The notes below the pieces were generated by a model. The model had not been told where the DNA came from. It did no database searches and saw only the letters and a list, made by a program, of their open reading frames with translations. The position numbers and the translations under genes are program-made. A DNA stretch of 64,000 nucleotides from positions 498,001-562,000 of the forward strand of contig JAQFVV010000451.1 of NCBI GenBank assembly GCA_028023455.1. The letters are read 5' to 3'. Positions 1 through 13,670 of this stretch are shown one piece after another (within the stretch, counting starts at the first letter, position 1; each line of letters opens with the position of its first letter). This stretch comes from Epiperipatus broadwayi. Lineage: Eukaryota; Onychophora; Udeonychophora; Euonychophora; Peripatidae.

Positions 1-1269
1 GCTTGTGAATAATGGAACAAGAATTGACTTCACATAATCAATAAGCTATGAAGAGCACCTCTTGCTGAATCATATGAAAAAATATTAGAACATCAACGGC
101 TAGATCTTGTTTCCAATATTAAAAAATGCCTACTATCTTATGAGCAGTTGGTTCAATAATAACAAGGTATTGTTTCTGACACAATCAGAATTTTATCTCT
201 TTTGTATCTTTTCATTCATTCTCTTTTTCTTTTATCTTATTATCTTCGATTATCTGAATTCATATAAGATCAAAAGATCCAGTTCCTCATGCCACTATCC
301 CCTACACAATGACAATACATCTTTCTACAATCACATTCTATAATCAAACTTAGAAATTTTAAGTTGTAATTTTTTTTTTTTTGATGCAAGTATATAAAGT
401 ATGCACAGTTTAGGTATGTAAAAAACAATGAGAATGAATTTAGTTGTGACCTTGCATAAAAGAGAACAATTAATGAGTCATTTAAAATTAGATTTAAGAC
501 AGAAATTTCATTTGGCAAATATCACACCCAGGAAAAACTATTGTTATATACCTCAGCTCTGCACAAATGTGGATCAAAAAAATAATCGTTTTAGGGCAAT
601 GGGTCGACAACCTGGGGTATGCATGCCACACAAAACAATTATCAATCGCACTCTGATTGAATTGGGAATAATAAAAAATTATATTTTAATTACAATGCAC
701 GCATTTGTGCTATTACCTACATTTTGCATTTGTGACTCACAGGTAAATGGAAACCACGATTTCATGTTGTTTATTTATATATAATATTCAGTGAATTAAA
801 TGTGAAGGTGTTTAAAGCTTCACGCTCTTGGTTCAAAATGCTTGAGTCTGGCTTATTTATATATAAATTTAAGTAGAGAAGAAGGGGGTCCATCTTTTTC
901 TCGTAAATTCTTTGCCTTGTGTTTTGAATTTAGTTTCCTGCGCAATCATTATTACATCTGATTGGCTATCATTTAAGCATTTTTTAAAGCGCATCTATCA
1001 AAGGTTTTAGCCTTTCACATTATTATTATATCATCTACATGCACGTAAGAAATTAATATATTTACATTTGTATAGATGTACATAGTAAAAGGCAGCATAA
1101 ACTCTATAATTGGATGAGAGTGGTTTGGTCCCTTGAAAATCAAAATCTGTGGGGTGAAGAAAACTACAGTGGAAACAAGAATTAAAAGGAAATTTCAAAT
1201 CTGTTTCAAGCTAATCAATAACCATTTAAAATCTCTCCAGTAGAAATTCTATAAAATGATGGTTGTGTC
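1..1269. other. AT-rich stretch, no supported gene
   Basis: Only short open frames occur here, none with a recognised domain. A gag region would be expected upstream of the Ty3/gypsy pol that follows, but I could not identify a CCHC knuckle or a convincing capsid stretch. A few residues near 50-150 could be gag-like; this is too weak to call. The pol homology becomes clear only at about 1270. Confidence 0.5.
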
Positions 1270-3700
1270 ACATGCATATGTAGTTCATGAAAAAATCCCT
1301 TTTGCTCAACTTGCAAAGAGAGAAAATGAGTTAATTAAGTTAGTTAGAGGGAGTACTCACTCCTGTCTGAACGGGCAACTAGTGAAGTTGTGATAAAACC
1401 TAACAGAGAAGTACATATTTGCAGTGATATCATCATATGATAAATAAATATCTGCAAAAGTTAGTATCCAGTTCCAAATACTCACAAAATATTGGCAAAA
1501 ATGGGTCTGACTATTAAGCAAAGAATGACTTGCGAACTGCTTTCCATCAGATACCAGACTTACAGAGATTGCTCAGATCCTTACATAACCACACACAAAT
1601 AACTTTAATAGCAATAAATTGCCTTATGGATTCATTATAGCCCTGAATATATTTTCAAGTAGATGGAGATGCTGTTTCAACAGATGGGCAGTGATTCCAT
1701 ATCTAGATGACATTTTAGTTGTTGCAAAATTCCAAAGACAGCTTATGCAAAAGATTATTACAAGTCTGTGAGAAGCTTGAAAGTATTGGTGAAAGTATAA
1801 ATGCAGACATATGTATATGGATAACTAGAGTTGAAATTTTTAGGATATAATTAGATGACATGCAAGAAACCTGATCCTGAAAAAGTTAAAGATGCACAGA
1901 ATGTCACCAGACTGAAAAGCTGCAAAGAATTATAGGTATTTCTTCACCTTATAAATTTTTTTGAAGTTTTTTAAAGTGAAAGGCACATTTAGCTCAGTCC
2001 TTGTATAATTTGTTAAAAAAAGATAGAAATGAATTTGGGAAGCAAAGTACAAAAATGCATTTAACAAATAAAAATGTCATCAGAAAGTTTACTAATTCAT
2101 TATGATAATAACATGGATATAACTCTAACTTGTGATGCATCAGAATGTTAAGTAGGAGCAGTTTTAAAGCATGCAGTGGCCAATGGAGAAAGGCCTATTG
2201 CTTAAGCCTCACTGACAAGATCTAGTGCTAAAAAAATTATAGCCAATTAGTCAAAGAGAGCATTGGCTATGATTTTTACGATAAAAAAATTTCACCAGCA
2301 TTTGTACAGGCGATCTTTTAATTTAATTACAGATTACAAGCCATAACTAGGAATTTTTGCAAAACAACTCCTGATCATTTAAGTTGTAGGATGCTATGCT
2401 GGATAAATCTGCTAGCTGAGTATGATTTTGAATTGGAATATCAGAAAAAGAGCATAATATGCCATGTAGATACCCTCTTGTGGATTCCAAATAAAGATGA
2501 GCCCATAGAAACAGATACAGGAATAAATTATATAGACAAAACAAATTCAGAAATAATAAATAATTGGACTATTTCTAAATGGATAATGAATAAACAAGGA
2601 TTCCAACAACTTGTGAATTGAATAAGGAAAGGTTGGCCAAATCGTCAACCTGAAATTCTGCATAAAGTCTTTTGGGCAGCAAAAGTAAAGTTCTTTGTTT
2701 GCAAAGGCTGTATTGTTAAAGAAGATAAAATATTAAAACTACTACATCAAGGTCATCCAAGGGTAGTTTGAACAAAAATGATGTCTATGAATATGTATCA
2801 TAGCCAGGTATAAATAAACAAACTGAAGAATACATTTAAAAAATATGATTCCTGCCAAACAAAACTTCCAAATACTTCTAAGAAATTTATTGCATGGCAA
2901 ATGCCAACAAACTGTGGAACAAAGTCCATACTGACCATTTAGAAACACTTATTCCTGATATTTTGATGCATAATTCTAGGAGGGCGGAATACAAAATTGT
3001 AAATACGAATTCTCAGGAAACTATTTCCAAACTATTGGAAATATTTGCAAACCATCATTATCCAGATATTACAATGACAAATAATGATACAGGATTTGTA
3101 TCTTCAAAATTTGAAGACTTTCTGAAAGAGTGCGAAATATGCCTATTTTAACACTTCCATACCATCCACAGAGTCTAATGGGATAGCGAATGCTATACAG
3201 CAATTACAATTGGCATCGTGAAAGCTCAGTAATTTAAAAATAGAAGAGACTGTAAATAAAATAACATTTTTCCAGTATTGTATACTATCTGCAATAATTG
3301 GTAAATCTCCAGCTGAATTGATGTTAGGCCAAAAACTAAAAAATAGATTATCTATGCTAATGCCAGAAGAAAATAGCTCAGTAGAAGTGAATATTTCAAA
3401 TTATGTAGAAATCAACAAGATTTGAATAAGAGATTGACTTAACAAATATTGGATAAAAAGTAAAGTAGATAAACATCTATATTTGCAGGTGATAGAAGTG
3501 TCTAGAAAATAGTACTATCCTATGATGGCATACCAACCAGTTCGCAGACAATATGTATTAAAGCTGCAAATATGAGAAATCGTCAAGTAACCCAATTGGA
3601 AATAATGAGCAAATGAATGACCTGTGGCAGAAGACAGCAGCAGAAATACTATTCTGTTAAGAAGATCTGAAAGAATTAAAAAAAACCTCTCCTGCCTGAA
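1270..3700 (+). pseudogene. Ty3/gypsy-type retrotransposon pol remnant (RT, RNase H, integrase)
   Basis: A dead polyprotein of a Ty3/gypsy LTR retrotransposon, which copied genomic RNA into DNA and integrated it. Domains lie in the normal order, spread over all three frames by stops and small indels. The reverse transcriptase starts near 1270; its active-site motif YLDDILV is at 1700-1720. The RNase H motif TCDAS is near 2128-2142 and TDYKP near 2330. The linker and integrase HHCC region (WPNRQPEIL, then LLHQGHP) lie at 2636-2765. The integrase core is at 2894-3151, with VHTDH and a TNND motif where the family has SDN; the final Glu region is lost. The family's SPAELMLG motif lies near 3310-3330 and a terminal LRRSERIKK near 3655-3680, so pol is nearly complete to its C-terminus. 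No gag, primer site or LTR pair was found. Family assignment is firm; clade is open. Confidence 0.88.
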
Positions 3701-6050
3701 AGATTGTTATTTCAGAAAGCAGTCATTTCTGAAGTGAGGGAGGTAATTGTTACATTTTTATATACATGTATTTTTATTTTGTGGAAATAAATTATTTTAT
3801 TAAAGTTTTCTATTTGTTTATATATTGTTATATAATTTCCTGCTAAAGAAAGAGAATGAGTATAATAAAAAATAGAAAGATAAGGATAAAATGTTGAACA
3901 ATCAACAAGTATAGACAACTGCAATTTGGATAGAGGATTTTTCTGGTCAATTTCGCCACAGTAGAGTCCCAAAGCGAATCTAGGAACAATTACAGGTCAC
4001 ACAAGTCTTATTATTTTAAATAAGCAATAAGACATACATGATAACTTATAACAGATAGATGTACATAAGAATTAATTTGTTATTTATATAAATTCCATTA
4101 TACAAACTTATTTACGCGTGCAGGGATTATTTGTTAAAGTAATATTTGTTATTAATTAGTATCAAAACACAGTAACTTATAATTGAGGAGTTTTCAAGGT
4201 ATTAAAATTAAGAAGATGAATCTTAAAAAAATTTAACTGAATAGATCTTATGAAAGAAAAAAAACTATATATTGGTTTTACCAAGAGATCTTTTCTTGAA
4301 ATTCCTATATATAATAGGAAATCCAAAAAAATTTGCAATTACAATAACATTAAAAAAAATCATTTATTTTTCAGAAGTTTTAATTTAATTATTAGATGAA
4401 TAGAAAATATATTAATACTTTAAATTGTATATTTGTAATTATAAAAACTAATAACTGTATATAAATAATTTACTTATATTTAAAAGCATTTATTATATAT
4501 ATATAGTGTAGTGTTTGTTTTTCTTTTTACTGTAAACACTAGACATAGATATCCGTTAATTAAAACATAAATATGTATATAATATATAATGCATAAATAA
4601 CAATAAAATTTAGAAAATTATAAGATATAAAATGCATGAATGTTATAAAAAGATAAATAGCGACATTCCTGAATGATAATAATGCTCTGCATATTTCTCA
4701 TGTTCATATTCAAACACATATTGCTAAAAAAAACTATCAAAACAGTGGGAGCGACCATTATAGCAATTCAAAATTAAACAAAAAACTGTTATTGTGGAAC
4801 TCTACTAAATAATAATAAAATAAAATCTCTTATGACAGTGAAAACAAACATTATTATTATTTATCTACTTGTATATTTGCTGAATTATGAAGACTTCAAA
4901 ATCATTAAAATATCAAAAGGGACAAACAAACAGAAAAAGTAATAAAATGATAGCATATTTGAGCAGCTAATTTAAATAATCTGAAACATGATTGTCTAAA
5001 AAAAAGAAATCGCATTCTGAAGTAAAAGAAATATGAATAGGATCTCTTTCTTCATTATACTATGATACAGTCTGCCATGATTATTAATAGCAGATGTTTA
5101 CATAGCAAAATTAATGTTATATTTGAAAATAATTTGAGGACAATCATCTTCATTATTATAAAGAATGGTGTTATGATCTTTTTGCATTTTATTTAACAAT
5201 GAGGATCAAAAATCAGGTATTTAATATGTAGCATTAATCACCAGATTTTTTTACCAACCATATATTATTCAGACAAGAGTTTATTGTTTTTTTGTTTTTT
5301 TTTTGCAAATTTGCTAATTATTTTCCACATAGACATTACTTATGAATTATTTGCAAATCAATTCAGTTATTGTTTGCATGAAAATATTATTATGACACGT
5401 TAAAGAGAATCTTTTGAGCTATCAATGTTTATGAAATAATTTCTAAAGAGAACAGTATAAAAAGATAGGGTAAGTAAATAAAATCAAGAGTTGATTTCCT
5501 GTCTAGATTCAAATAGCCATAAAATTTCATGGAAAGTCAATCTTTAAGAGAATAAAACTTTAAAAGGAAAAAACCTTCCAATACTTGACATATTTTAATT
5601 GATGTTTTCTTAAAGCATGTATTAATATTGATTTTTTGAAAAACAATAAGATGAAAAATCGATTTTGTATATATCCAGTGTTGTTTTGAAATCAATTTTT
5701 ACAATCAAAATTTAAGTTCATTGGCATACTACAGGCTCTAAAATTTTCTGATATTTCTCTTTCAATCAAATTAAATTATAATATTTTAAAATTTCATTCA
5801 CATGCTTCCTTCTTTCATCCAATTTCATTTTATCTTCAATGAGATGTTCATTCTTAACACCATGCACTATCTTTTTCATTCAGACTTTGAATAGAATTCA
5901 TTCAGAAACATTTTTTTTTTAATGTTCATTTATTCCTATGTCCATACTGTAAACAATTCATAATAATTGCTGTGATATCTATCTAAGTAATACTACAATA
6001 TTAGTGATTATTTTAGATGACAATGAAATAAATTTAATGTATATATGTAG
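3701..6050. other. AT-rich spacer
   Basis: Long A and T runs and short AT microsatellites, with no open frame showing family similarity. The 3' LTR of the preceding gypsy remnant might lie at its start, but no second copy was seen to prove it. Confidence 0.5.
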
Positions 6051-6819
6051 CAGGGATGGCCAAACTTTTAGACATTGGTGGTGACTTTTTTGATCAAAGT
6101 ATACCTAAGGGCGACTACATTTTTTGCAGTGCTTTGAAATGAAATCCAGAAAAAAAAACATTATTTTTGCCAGAACAAAAACAGGAACGGAAAAAACAAC
6201 AGTTCAAAGTCCTGGTTTTTTTAGAATGTACTTATGAATTGGTGGGGTTTTTTTTTATATGGGCTTTTTAGGTACTCAGAAATATTGGTGACGTTTTTAG
6301 AAAATAGAACTGATGAATCTTTTTTCAATAAGATACGAACTGTTGAAGACATTTTATGTGATTACTATTAAATTACCTCAGCTCCCGCCCTCTAGTATTA
6401 CAATTTATCCATGTCGCTTTATAAAATATTTATTAAATAATTATACAAAGTGTTTTAAAAAGTTTATAACTTCTTTGTTTTAAAATTAGTTCATTAAAAT
6501 CCTTGTTTATCAAGTTATTTTCTTTTCTCCTCCGGAAAACAGCAATTAAATATTTCTAAGAATTTTAGCTCTAGCATTACACAAAAATAATTTAATTCTT
6601 TTTAGCTTCTTCCAACCTGGCTTATTTTTGAGATCGACAATAACAACAGGTGTTATTTTAAATTTAACTATTTTTAAATTAGAATAATTTTGAATTTTTA
6701 CTTTTATTTTTTATTACTTTTTATATTCAAATCAGCTCTGAATTTATCACTATAATTTGTCAATGTTCACATCAGCTTCGCAGTCAACTTCCATCGCGGT
6801 TGGTGTCTTGGCCACCCGA
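6051..6819. mobile_element. Possible non-autonomous hAT-like element
   Basis: The left edge CAGGGATGGCCAAAC looks like a hAT terminus. The right edge, GTCTTGGCCACCCGA near 6805-6819, is an approximate reverse complement sharing the GGTGGCCAA core. The flanks are similar (about ATATGTAG versus ATATAGTC) but not an exact 8-bp duplication. There is no transposase inside. The pairing could be coincidental, so this is tentative. Confidence 0.35.
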
Positions 6820-8578
6820 TATATAGTCTATTTATTTTTGCAATTACTATAATTCCTTCATCATCCTTGCTTTGAAGCATTCTCATTAAAATTAATTCCA
6901 AAAATCATTAACTAAAATATAATTAACAATTTTAATAAAAAATTCTTATGTATAAATACTAATTTTTTTAAACTAATGTTTTCATAGATTGAAATAATTT
7001 AATATGATTTTTGTATACTGACTGCATGTACCTATTACCATTTGATGGAGCAATCATTCACACCAAAAGAAACAAGAAGATGCTAATTGATTAGTATTTA
7101 TTTATTTATTTATTTTTACTAATGATAATAATATAATGTTTGAAAAATATATATATGTTTATAAAACTATGAATATGATTTCCTTAGGAAAGTAACCTGT
7201 AATTAATATCTTTGGTGAACAAAACATGATTGAAAAGCATTTATGTCATTTTTTTTTTTTTCGATAATGAAAATATGTTTGAAAAAAAAAAAAGAAAATG
7301 AAAATAATATATTTAGAAAACAAACACGAAATTAATAACTTTAGACAACAACAAAAAAATTGAAAAGTATTCTGGACAAAATTAAACTTTTAATAAGGTC
7401 AAATAAAAATAACTGAAAAACAAATATTTACATTAAGTGAGACCAAGATAAACATTCAGCAAGAAATTAAATTATTGATGAAAGCAAACAATTTCCCAAA
7501 TCAGATAAAATGAATAATATATATGGCAAAAAAGGTAACATGACAAAATATGTCCATCTATTTCAAATAGTGAAATATGCCGTAACTTTCACAGCTTTCA
7601 CTCTGCATCATTAGGTAATGCCATAACAGTACTCGTGACACTGCTTCATCATTTATTACTTGCCATGACACTTTTGCATCACCAAGTAATAGTAATTACA
7701 AGTTAAATCATTTCTTTAAAAATATAAAGATTTCTATTTGCTGAGAAAAATGTACGAATTAAAGAGCGATATTAGAATTTCATGAAGTTTGACAAAAATC
7801 CTGCATATTTGGAAATATTAACATTTAAATAGTATTGGAATTGCTTTAATGTTTTCTGAAATATTATAACATTTTCAGGCTGTTGTGTTTTTTAAATCAA
7901 ACATATGAAATTTAATGACTAGCATCTTATTTATTTTATGAAGATGACTCTACCATTGGGTAGTATGTTGATATAATCAGTACCAATTTTTGTGTTTAAT
8001 ATACATATTTATAGTGAATTTTTAATCACAATGAAGAATTTTAGAAATGTTGTTAACAGTATTTTTGTATTTTGTTTACCATATTAGGGTTTCATGTAGT
8101 GGTTTATTATTTATTTACATTTTGTGTTAACCAAAATAAATCTATCAACTAAATAAAGGCTATGATTTGACATTCATCTATTTTTAACTTTCAGGAGTGT
8201 TCTGGTTGTTTATCTAACAAAAGAATGAGGTATGCCTGTACTCCAATAAAATTGCAAATATATATATATATATATATCTCTAATCTTTATTCAAATTATA
8301 CCTTGTAATAATTACAACTTAATGAACATTTAATTTTTATTCAAATTACTTACTATCTGTTATTTATATAAATGGTTTATAATTTTATTTTTAAGAGACA
8401 AATACGATATTAAATGTTTAAAAATGTAAACTTAGTACCATTATTTTTTTTACTTTATAGTTATCTATCTTCAAATACATAACTGCATATCTAATCACGT
8501 TTCATTTTTATTTTGGAACTGCCGAAATTTTTTTGAAGCCAGAACAATTTTCTTCAAATGAATTATTAAATTTTTAAA
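6820..8578. other. AT-rich spacer
   Basis: No coding or repeat structure beyond simple A/T tracts and an (AT)n microsatellite near 8262-8276. Confidence 0.5.
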
Positions 8579-8586
8579 ATTTAAAT

Positions 8587-9605
8587 GGTAGTGTTCTAAT
8601 CTATTGTGTCAGCCGCTTGATGGTGTTGATGCTAAACAAAAACACATACATATATAATGTTACCAGGCTAGCGATTCTATAAAAATATTGATTTTATTTT
8701 GTTTATAAATTATTTCTAGAAAATGATATTTTTACTAGAAAATCTAAAAAATTCCAACTTTTTTGTTGACATTTTTTGACAATAATTCATGGGAGATCAT
8801 GTTTATTTTGACTATGTTGAAATACAAATTTACATTACTTTTTTTAAATTTTATTGACAAGAATTAATGGGAGACAAATTAATGTTACTTCTATAATAAT
8901 AAAACATCTGTATCAAACATATTTACCCCTAAATCAATAATTTAAACAATAGTTTATCAAAATCATTGACAGCATGCTGTACGATCATCTCGTCATGGCT
9001 CCAGTAATGAAGCAACCATAAACATTTGACAAAGGGCATTTGGAATCCCTCAAACCAGTTGCCATTACGAAGTGAACACTTCCGACGACAAGAACGCGAC
9101 TTACAGATAAAAGTCCACAGATGTTTATGGATCTCAAGCACGGCTTTGGTCTCTGGCAATTGCCATAGTGAATTACAGCGTAATCATCAAAATATTGCAC
9201 TACCCCACCCTAAAAGCTAATTTAGGAGGCTTACAACTTTATCATGGAACAGTCACGACATTGTTAAAACTCTTAAAAGGTACCAGTATTTCAATTCATA
9301 TGAAAAAAAAGACATCACCCATGAAAAATTAAATTATTTAGACACGATATAGTTAACACACCCTCGTACGATAATGTAGCAAAAATAGACAATCCAGCAT
9401 TACGATAATGTGCATAACACAAACAACTACGGCAATCAATGAAGGCATTTTCCTCTGCTTTTAGCAGTAGCCATCAGCCGAGTAAACAGGCCCATTTCTA
9501 TGTTAAATCGTAGAAAGAAGGCTAACTGCTTGGCTGTGGCTGCGGAAATGGCATATTTCTAGCAATTTAGCTAGAAATAGTGACACAATAGATCAGAACA
9601 CTACC
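8587..9605 (-). mobile_element. Merlin DNA transposon, internally decayed, 1019 bp
   Basis: A complete cut-and-paste element by its edges. The left terminus begins GGTAGTGTTCTAATCTATTG and the right end is its inverse (TGACACAATAGATCAG at 9581-9596, ending ACTACC at 9605); the 25-bp inverted repeats differ at one base. It is flanked on both sides by ATTTAAAT (8579-8586 and 9606-9613), an exact 8-bp target duplication, as expected for Merlin elements. Inside, the minus strand carries a broken N-terminal part of an ISXO2-like transposase. The catalytic DDE core is absent, so the copy is a non-autonomous internal-deletion derivative mobilised in trans. The near-perfect termini suggest it is younger than its coding decay implies. 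Confidence 0.87.
8929..9200 (-). pseudogene. Merlin (ISXO2-like) transposase N-terminal fragment
   Basis: The minus strand encodes a zinc-binding N-terminal segment typical of ISXO2/Merlin transposases: WTFICKSRSCRRKCSLRNG, then GNWFEG, then MPFVKCLWLLHYWSHD. The family has W..C.N..CRK..S.R.GTWFE..., followed by a hydrophobic helix with W and a small or polar residue. Two frames overlap at 8985-9159, consistent with a frameshift near 9150. A stop at 8929 precedes the catalytic domain, which is not seen further along. The fragment lies inside the inverted termini of the 1019-bp element and is certainly non-functional. Confidence 0.75.
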
Positions 9606-9613
9606 ATTTAAAT

Positions 9614-11581
9614 TTTGAGTTTAAAATTATATGCAAAGTTATAAATAAATACTGTACTTTGCTTGATGTTTTATCAAAACAATAAATTGAACAACATAAA
9701 TAAAAACATTGCACTTGTGTTGGCATAGTATAACAATTATGCAACAATCAAATTTTATATGTAGTTATAACCTATAATAGATTTATATTACACTAAGAAA
9801 TAATTGTGTTTAAAAATTAAACTATTAATAATGTTAATATAGTGAGCATTAACATTTGCATTAAGAACCATTTTTACTTTTCATGGAATAGAATTATACT
9901 ATTTAACAGTATTTAAAGAGAATTAAGCTATTCTTTATGGACTAAATTTGAAAGTTCTCTAAGAGATATCAATAAAGATCAATATTTAAAGTAGGTGATT
10001 GATGAAAACGTGACAGAGGTGCAAGGTCATTCACATGTTCCTCAAAGAAATACTAGATTTTAGACTACATAAATTGTATAAAATGGAACAACATCTCCTT
10101 AAAAGATAAATATTGTCTGGAAATGATATTGATTCACCAGAATATTTAAATACTGTAATCTAGAAATCATATAGAGATTGGATCAAAATAATGTAGACAC
10201 CTAAATTGTGAAAATTTCATTGCTATATTTTACAAGCAAAAGAAGATAGTCTAGTTTAGACTAGACTTCTTTTAGGAAGTATCAGACATAATTTTTCAGT
10301 GATTATGAAAAATATAAATGTCATATGTTCAATTCTTAGATGTATGATATCATTTCAATATCATAAATTAGTGGCTTTGAAATAGCAATGCAGTCATAAG
10401 TGAATGGAGTGTTCAAACTGACAATAATTTCTGCAGTGGTTTGTTCTATTGTAGTTTTGTATTTTTTAGCTACAATACTTCATAATGTCTATTGATTCTT
10501 CTCAATAAGTTCTCACTTTTGAGGTCAGTCAGTGAACATTATAGCCGTTTGGACACAATTGGTTTAATTTATAATTTACATTCAAAAATCATGGTTACAA
10601 GACACTTTCTTATTAAACTTGACTCAATTCTTATAATCAATGTTTGCAATTTTTTTATAAAAACCTTCACATATTTCTAAATAAATTAAAAATCAATATT
10701 AGAAACTTTAAATTTTTTATTCCCAATGATTCAAGAATTTTTAAAGGCCTTTTAAAAAGGGTTTAACCCAAATAAAATATCAATATAAATGTCTATTATG
10801 TCTGAAAAAATGGAGGAAAAAACTTAAAACTACTTAATTTGAAAAAAACATCAAATAGGCAAAAAAATTTATTTTTCTTTAAAAAAAAATGGAAAAAATT
10901 AATTTTTTCTTCTTTCCATTATATCTTAAAAGCAAAAATAAATTTTAAAATACAACAATGTCAAACCCCCCCCCCCCATCTTTTGTCTAATATACATTCT
11001 TAAAATTTTGCAATTAATTAAAAACAAATAATTATTATTTCCTATAAATATAAATTATTTTTCTATTCTATAACAATTCTAATTGGTTTTCTAAAATTGT
11101 TTAATTAAATGTAAAAAATAGTTTAATTAATTAATGTTTAACTTGAAAATAAATTTTGTTTTAAACTTAAAAATATTGAATATTTTTTCTCACAGGTTTA
11201 AAAAATTTGATATCAACTTTCTGTCATATAGTCCTTGCCAATTCATTAGAATTTCATCTGTAAAAAACACAAACAAAAAATGTCTCATTGCTATCTATTT
11301 CTAATTTTGGTATGTGATATTGAAAACAAAGCTGGAAATTATTACTTTGTTGAATTCTATACACTGGTATTTATAAATTAAGATAAAACTATGGCAAATT
11401 GTAGACATGAAAATGAAATTGATTACTAGATCAAGATTCAAGACTGATAAACAAACAAATGAAATAACTACTCAAAATGCAATGCTTATTTGCAAGACTA
11501 TGGATTTTAAAAAAGCAACTGTGGTTGAAAAACTCAACATCAATGTGGAATAACTCACTACAATTACAAATACTTATTTGT
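9614..11581. other. AT-rich spacer with a C12 tract
   Basis: No recognisable gene. A run of 12 C lies at 10966-10977 in otherwise A/T-dominated DNA. Open frames here are short and of low complexity. Confidence 0.5.
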
Positions 11582-11755
11582 TACAATGTAACAATTCGGC
11601 AATTGCTAAAACAGAGAATCTTTAATAAATAAAACTACTATTGCCAAGTGCTTTGCCTTGATAAGGACTTGTAGGAGTTGAAAGGACTTGGCAATAGTGG
11701 TTTTATTTATTAAAGATTCCCTGTTTTATCAATTGTCGAATTGTTATATTGTAAT
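11582..11755. repeat. Palindrome formed by two inverted Penelope-like 3' tails
   Basis: Arms 11582-11656 and 11685-11755 are near-perfect inverted copies around a 28-bp centre. Both contain ACTATTGCCAAGTGCTTT or a close variant. The same motif occurs at 56755-56780, directly downstream of a PLE endonuclease remnant on the minus strand, which identifies it as the 3' tail of a Penelope-like element. Head-to-head truncated tails are a known insertion product of PLEs. No coding part remains. Confidence 0.6.
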
Positions 11756-12509
11756 TTATAAGTTGTATTAATAGAAGTATTATACTGTACTTATTTAAAT
11801 ACTTATTTGAATACTAGAATCTAATAAAACTACCCATTATTTAACTACCAAATATTTAAGCCAAAACAGCTCTCAAAATCACTGGTTTTTAAAGTAAAAG
11901 ATATGACATCCGTAGCTGTAAATGAAACAGTAGATGATTGATAGCTCGTTAGTTTACAAAATGAATCAATCATGATTTACACTTTTTTCAACCATTAAAA
12001 GTTTAATATTTGCTAATTACCGAAAGAAGTCTGTCAATTACAATGACTAACTTTTAGCTGTAAAACTCTCACAATGCAGACAATTACATAAAAGTATCTT
12101 ACATGTCCAATCATTAACCTGGAAAGATTCTATTTAACTACACACTATTTGATCAACCCAGAAAGACAGTATTTCCATATGAGAACCTGTAAAATGATAA
12201 TTCTCTAATTTACAGTTCTCATAGCCAAATAATAATTTGACAATGTTTTTCACCGCCTCTTGTAATCGGTGTTGATTACTCTTAAAGCATGAAATCAATT
12301 TTTTCCACTGACAATACTTAGATAACTTGTAAATAGCCTCATGAGGAGTCGCTTACACTAAAAATAGCTTTTTAGGCTAAGTCGTTTCTGTATGAGAACC
12401 AATGCTTATTAAATGTCATTTTGTTTTAAGTATAAGCAGTTCTTGATACAGTTGGTGACTATATTATTTTTTCCAATTCCTACATATATATCTAATGAAT
12501 ATGCAAATG

Positions 12510-12630
12510 ATCTGGAAATAAATCCTCTTCGATCATAGTGCATGCACCACTCCCGATCCCATTAGCATATCACGTGGGAACTGTTTAATAGTTTCACGTA
12601 CGATGATTAGAGAAAACATCGTTTCCAGAT
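12510..12630. repeat. Imperfect 120-bp inverted repeat
   Basis: The outer arms begin ATCTGGAAA on each strand and remain similar for about 35 bp (for example GATCATAGTGC against GATCATCGTACG read inward). The centre includes a CACGTG hexamer at about 12571-12576. It could be a small MITE or a regulatory palindrome; no target duplication was found. Confidence 0.4.
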
Positions 12631-12944
12631 TACTTACATATATTTTTAAGTGCGTTATTTTATTAATTTCTCTCAAAATATAAATACAGTTTACTATAAT
12701 GCAAAGGTATTTTTTTAAAATCTTATTTTTATTATAGCATTATGTGGTGTGGAAGGTACAGTATATAATCGTAATAAGCATACCCAATAAGATAAATTAT
12801 TAGTTTTTAAATATCATTATAAAAATAATGTAATATTATGTATAAAGTGAATTCTTAATACCTGTGAAGTAAACGAAACCACATGCTTTATACGAATAGG
12901 AGCCATGATTAATTTACCCGCGATTACAGTTCGTAATAATCTCG

Positions 12945-13040
12945 CTTTCGACTACCAATATAAAGTCAGGATACATCTAGCGTTTATTTTATCAGGTGTT
13001 TAATGTTTACTTAAATTATCTTGGATCTTCATTAATAAGG
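12945..13040 (+). promoter_or_regulatory. Candidate RNA polymerase II promoter and 5' UTR exon
   Basis: CCAAT is at 12954-12958 and TATAAA at 12959-12964, within a stretch richer in CpG than its surroundings (12860-13000). About 75 bp downstream is a good splice donor, AAGG|GTAAGA, with GT at 13041. A non-coding first exon of roughly 50 nt starting near 12990 is therefore possible. An acceptor at 13580 and a coding exon follow. In AT-rich DNA a TATA-like string alone means little; the case rests on the order of signals. Confidence 0.33.
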
Positions 13041-13670
13041 GTAAGATAAACTAATAAATGATTAAAAAAAAAAAATTGTAACTTAACCTCAACTATCATT
13101 TAATTTAATGTAAAAATAAAATAATTTATTATGTTATAAAAATATATTCATCCATTAAAAGTCATTAATAGTGCATGCATTATATAGGTCGTAACTTGGA
13201 TTTGACCATGGAAATTTTTTTGGAATTAATTCACTTTTTTTTATACTTAACTTAAGAAAGTTTTATCAATTTTTATTATAATATACTGCAATATAAATGA
13301 ATTAAAAAATAAGTGTAATTCACCGAAATGGTTTAAAAAAAATTGAACGCTGCTAAAACGTATTGGTAAATGTGGAAATTTCCTTGGCTTATAACTAAAA
13401 CGTATATAAAAAGTATCCTGCATTTATGAGATGTGTGCATATTAGCACCAATAAAACGTCTTTGTTTTAGAAATTGAATAAATGAAAATATGTGTTTGTA
13501 TATATACAATATTGAAATTATTAGTATTCGTATCAAATGTATGTTAAATCCAGTATAGAGATTTTATTTATCTTTTGCAGTATATTCGGAACAAATCTTA
13601 GGGGTTCTTTACTTAACATCGTGTTAAAACTTGAAGAGTGCAATTCACCACTTATTATTTTTTTGAAAAA

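Noticed and set aside
428-784. Possible gag upstream of the Ty3/gypsy pol
   Set aside because: No capsid pattern and no CCHC knuckle; the two Cys present are not spaced as in gag.
9026-9220. 64-codon plus-strand frame
   Set aside because: Shadow of the Merlin transposase relic on the minus strand.
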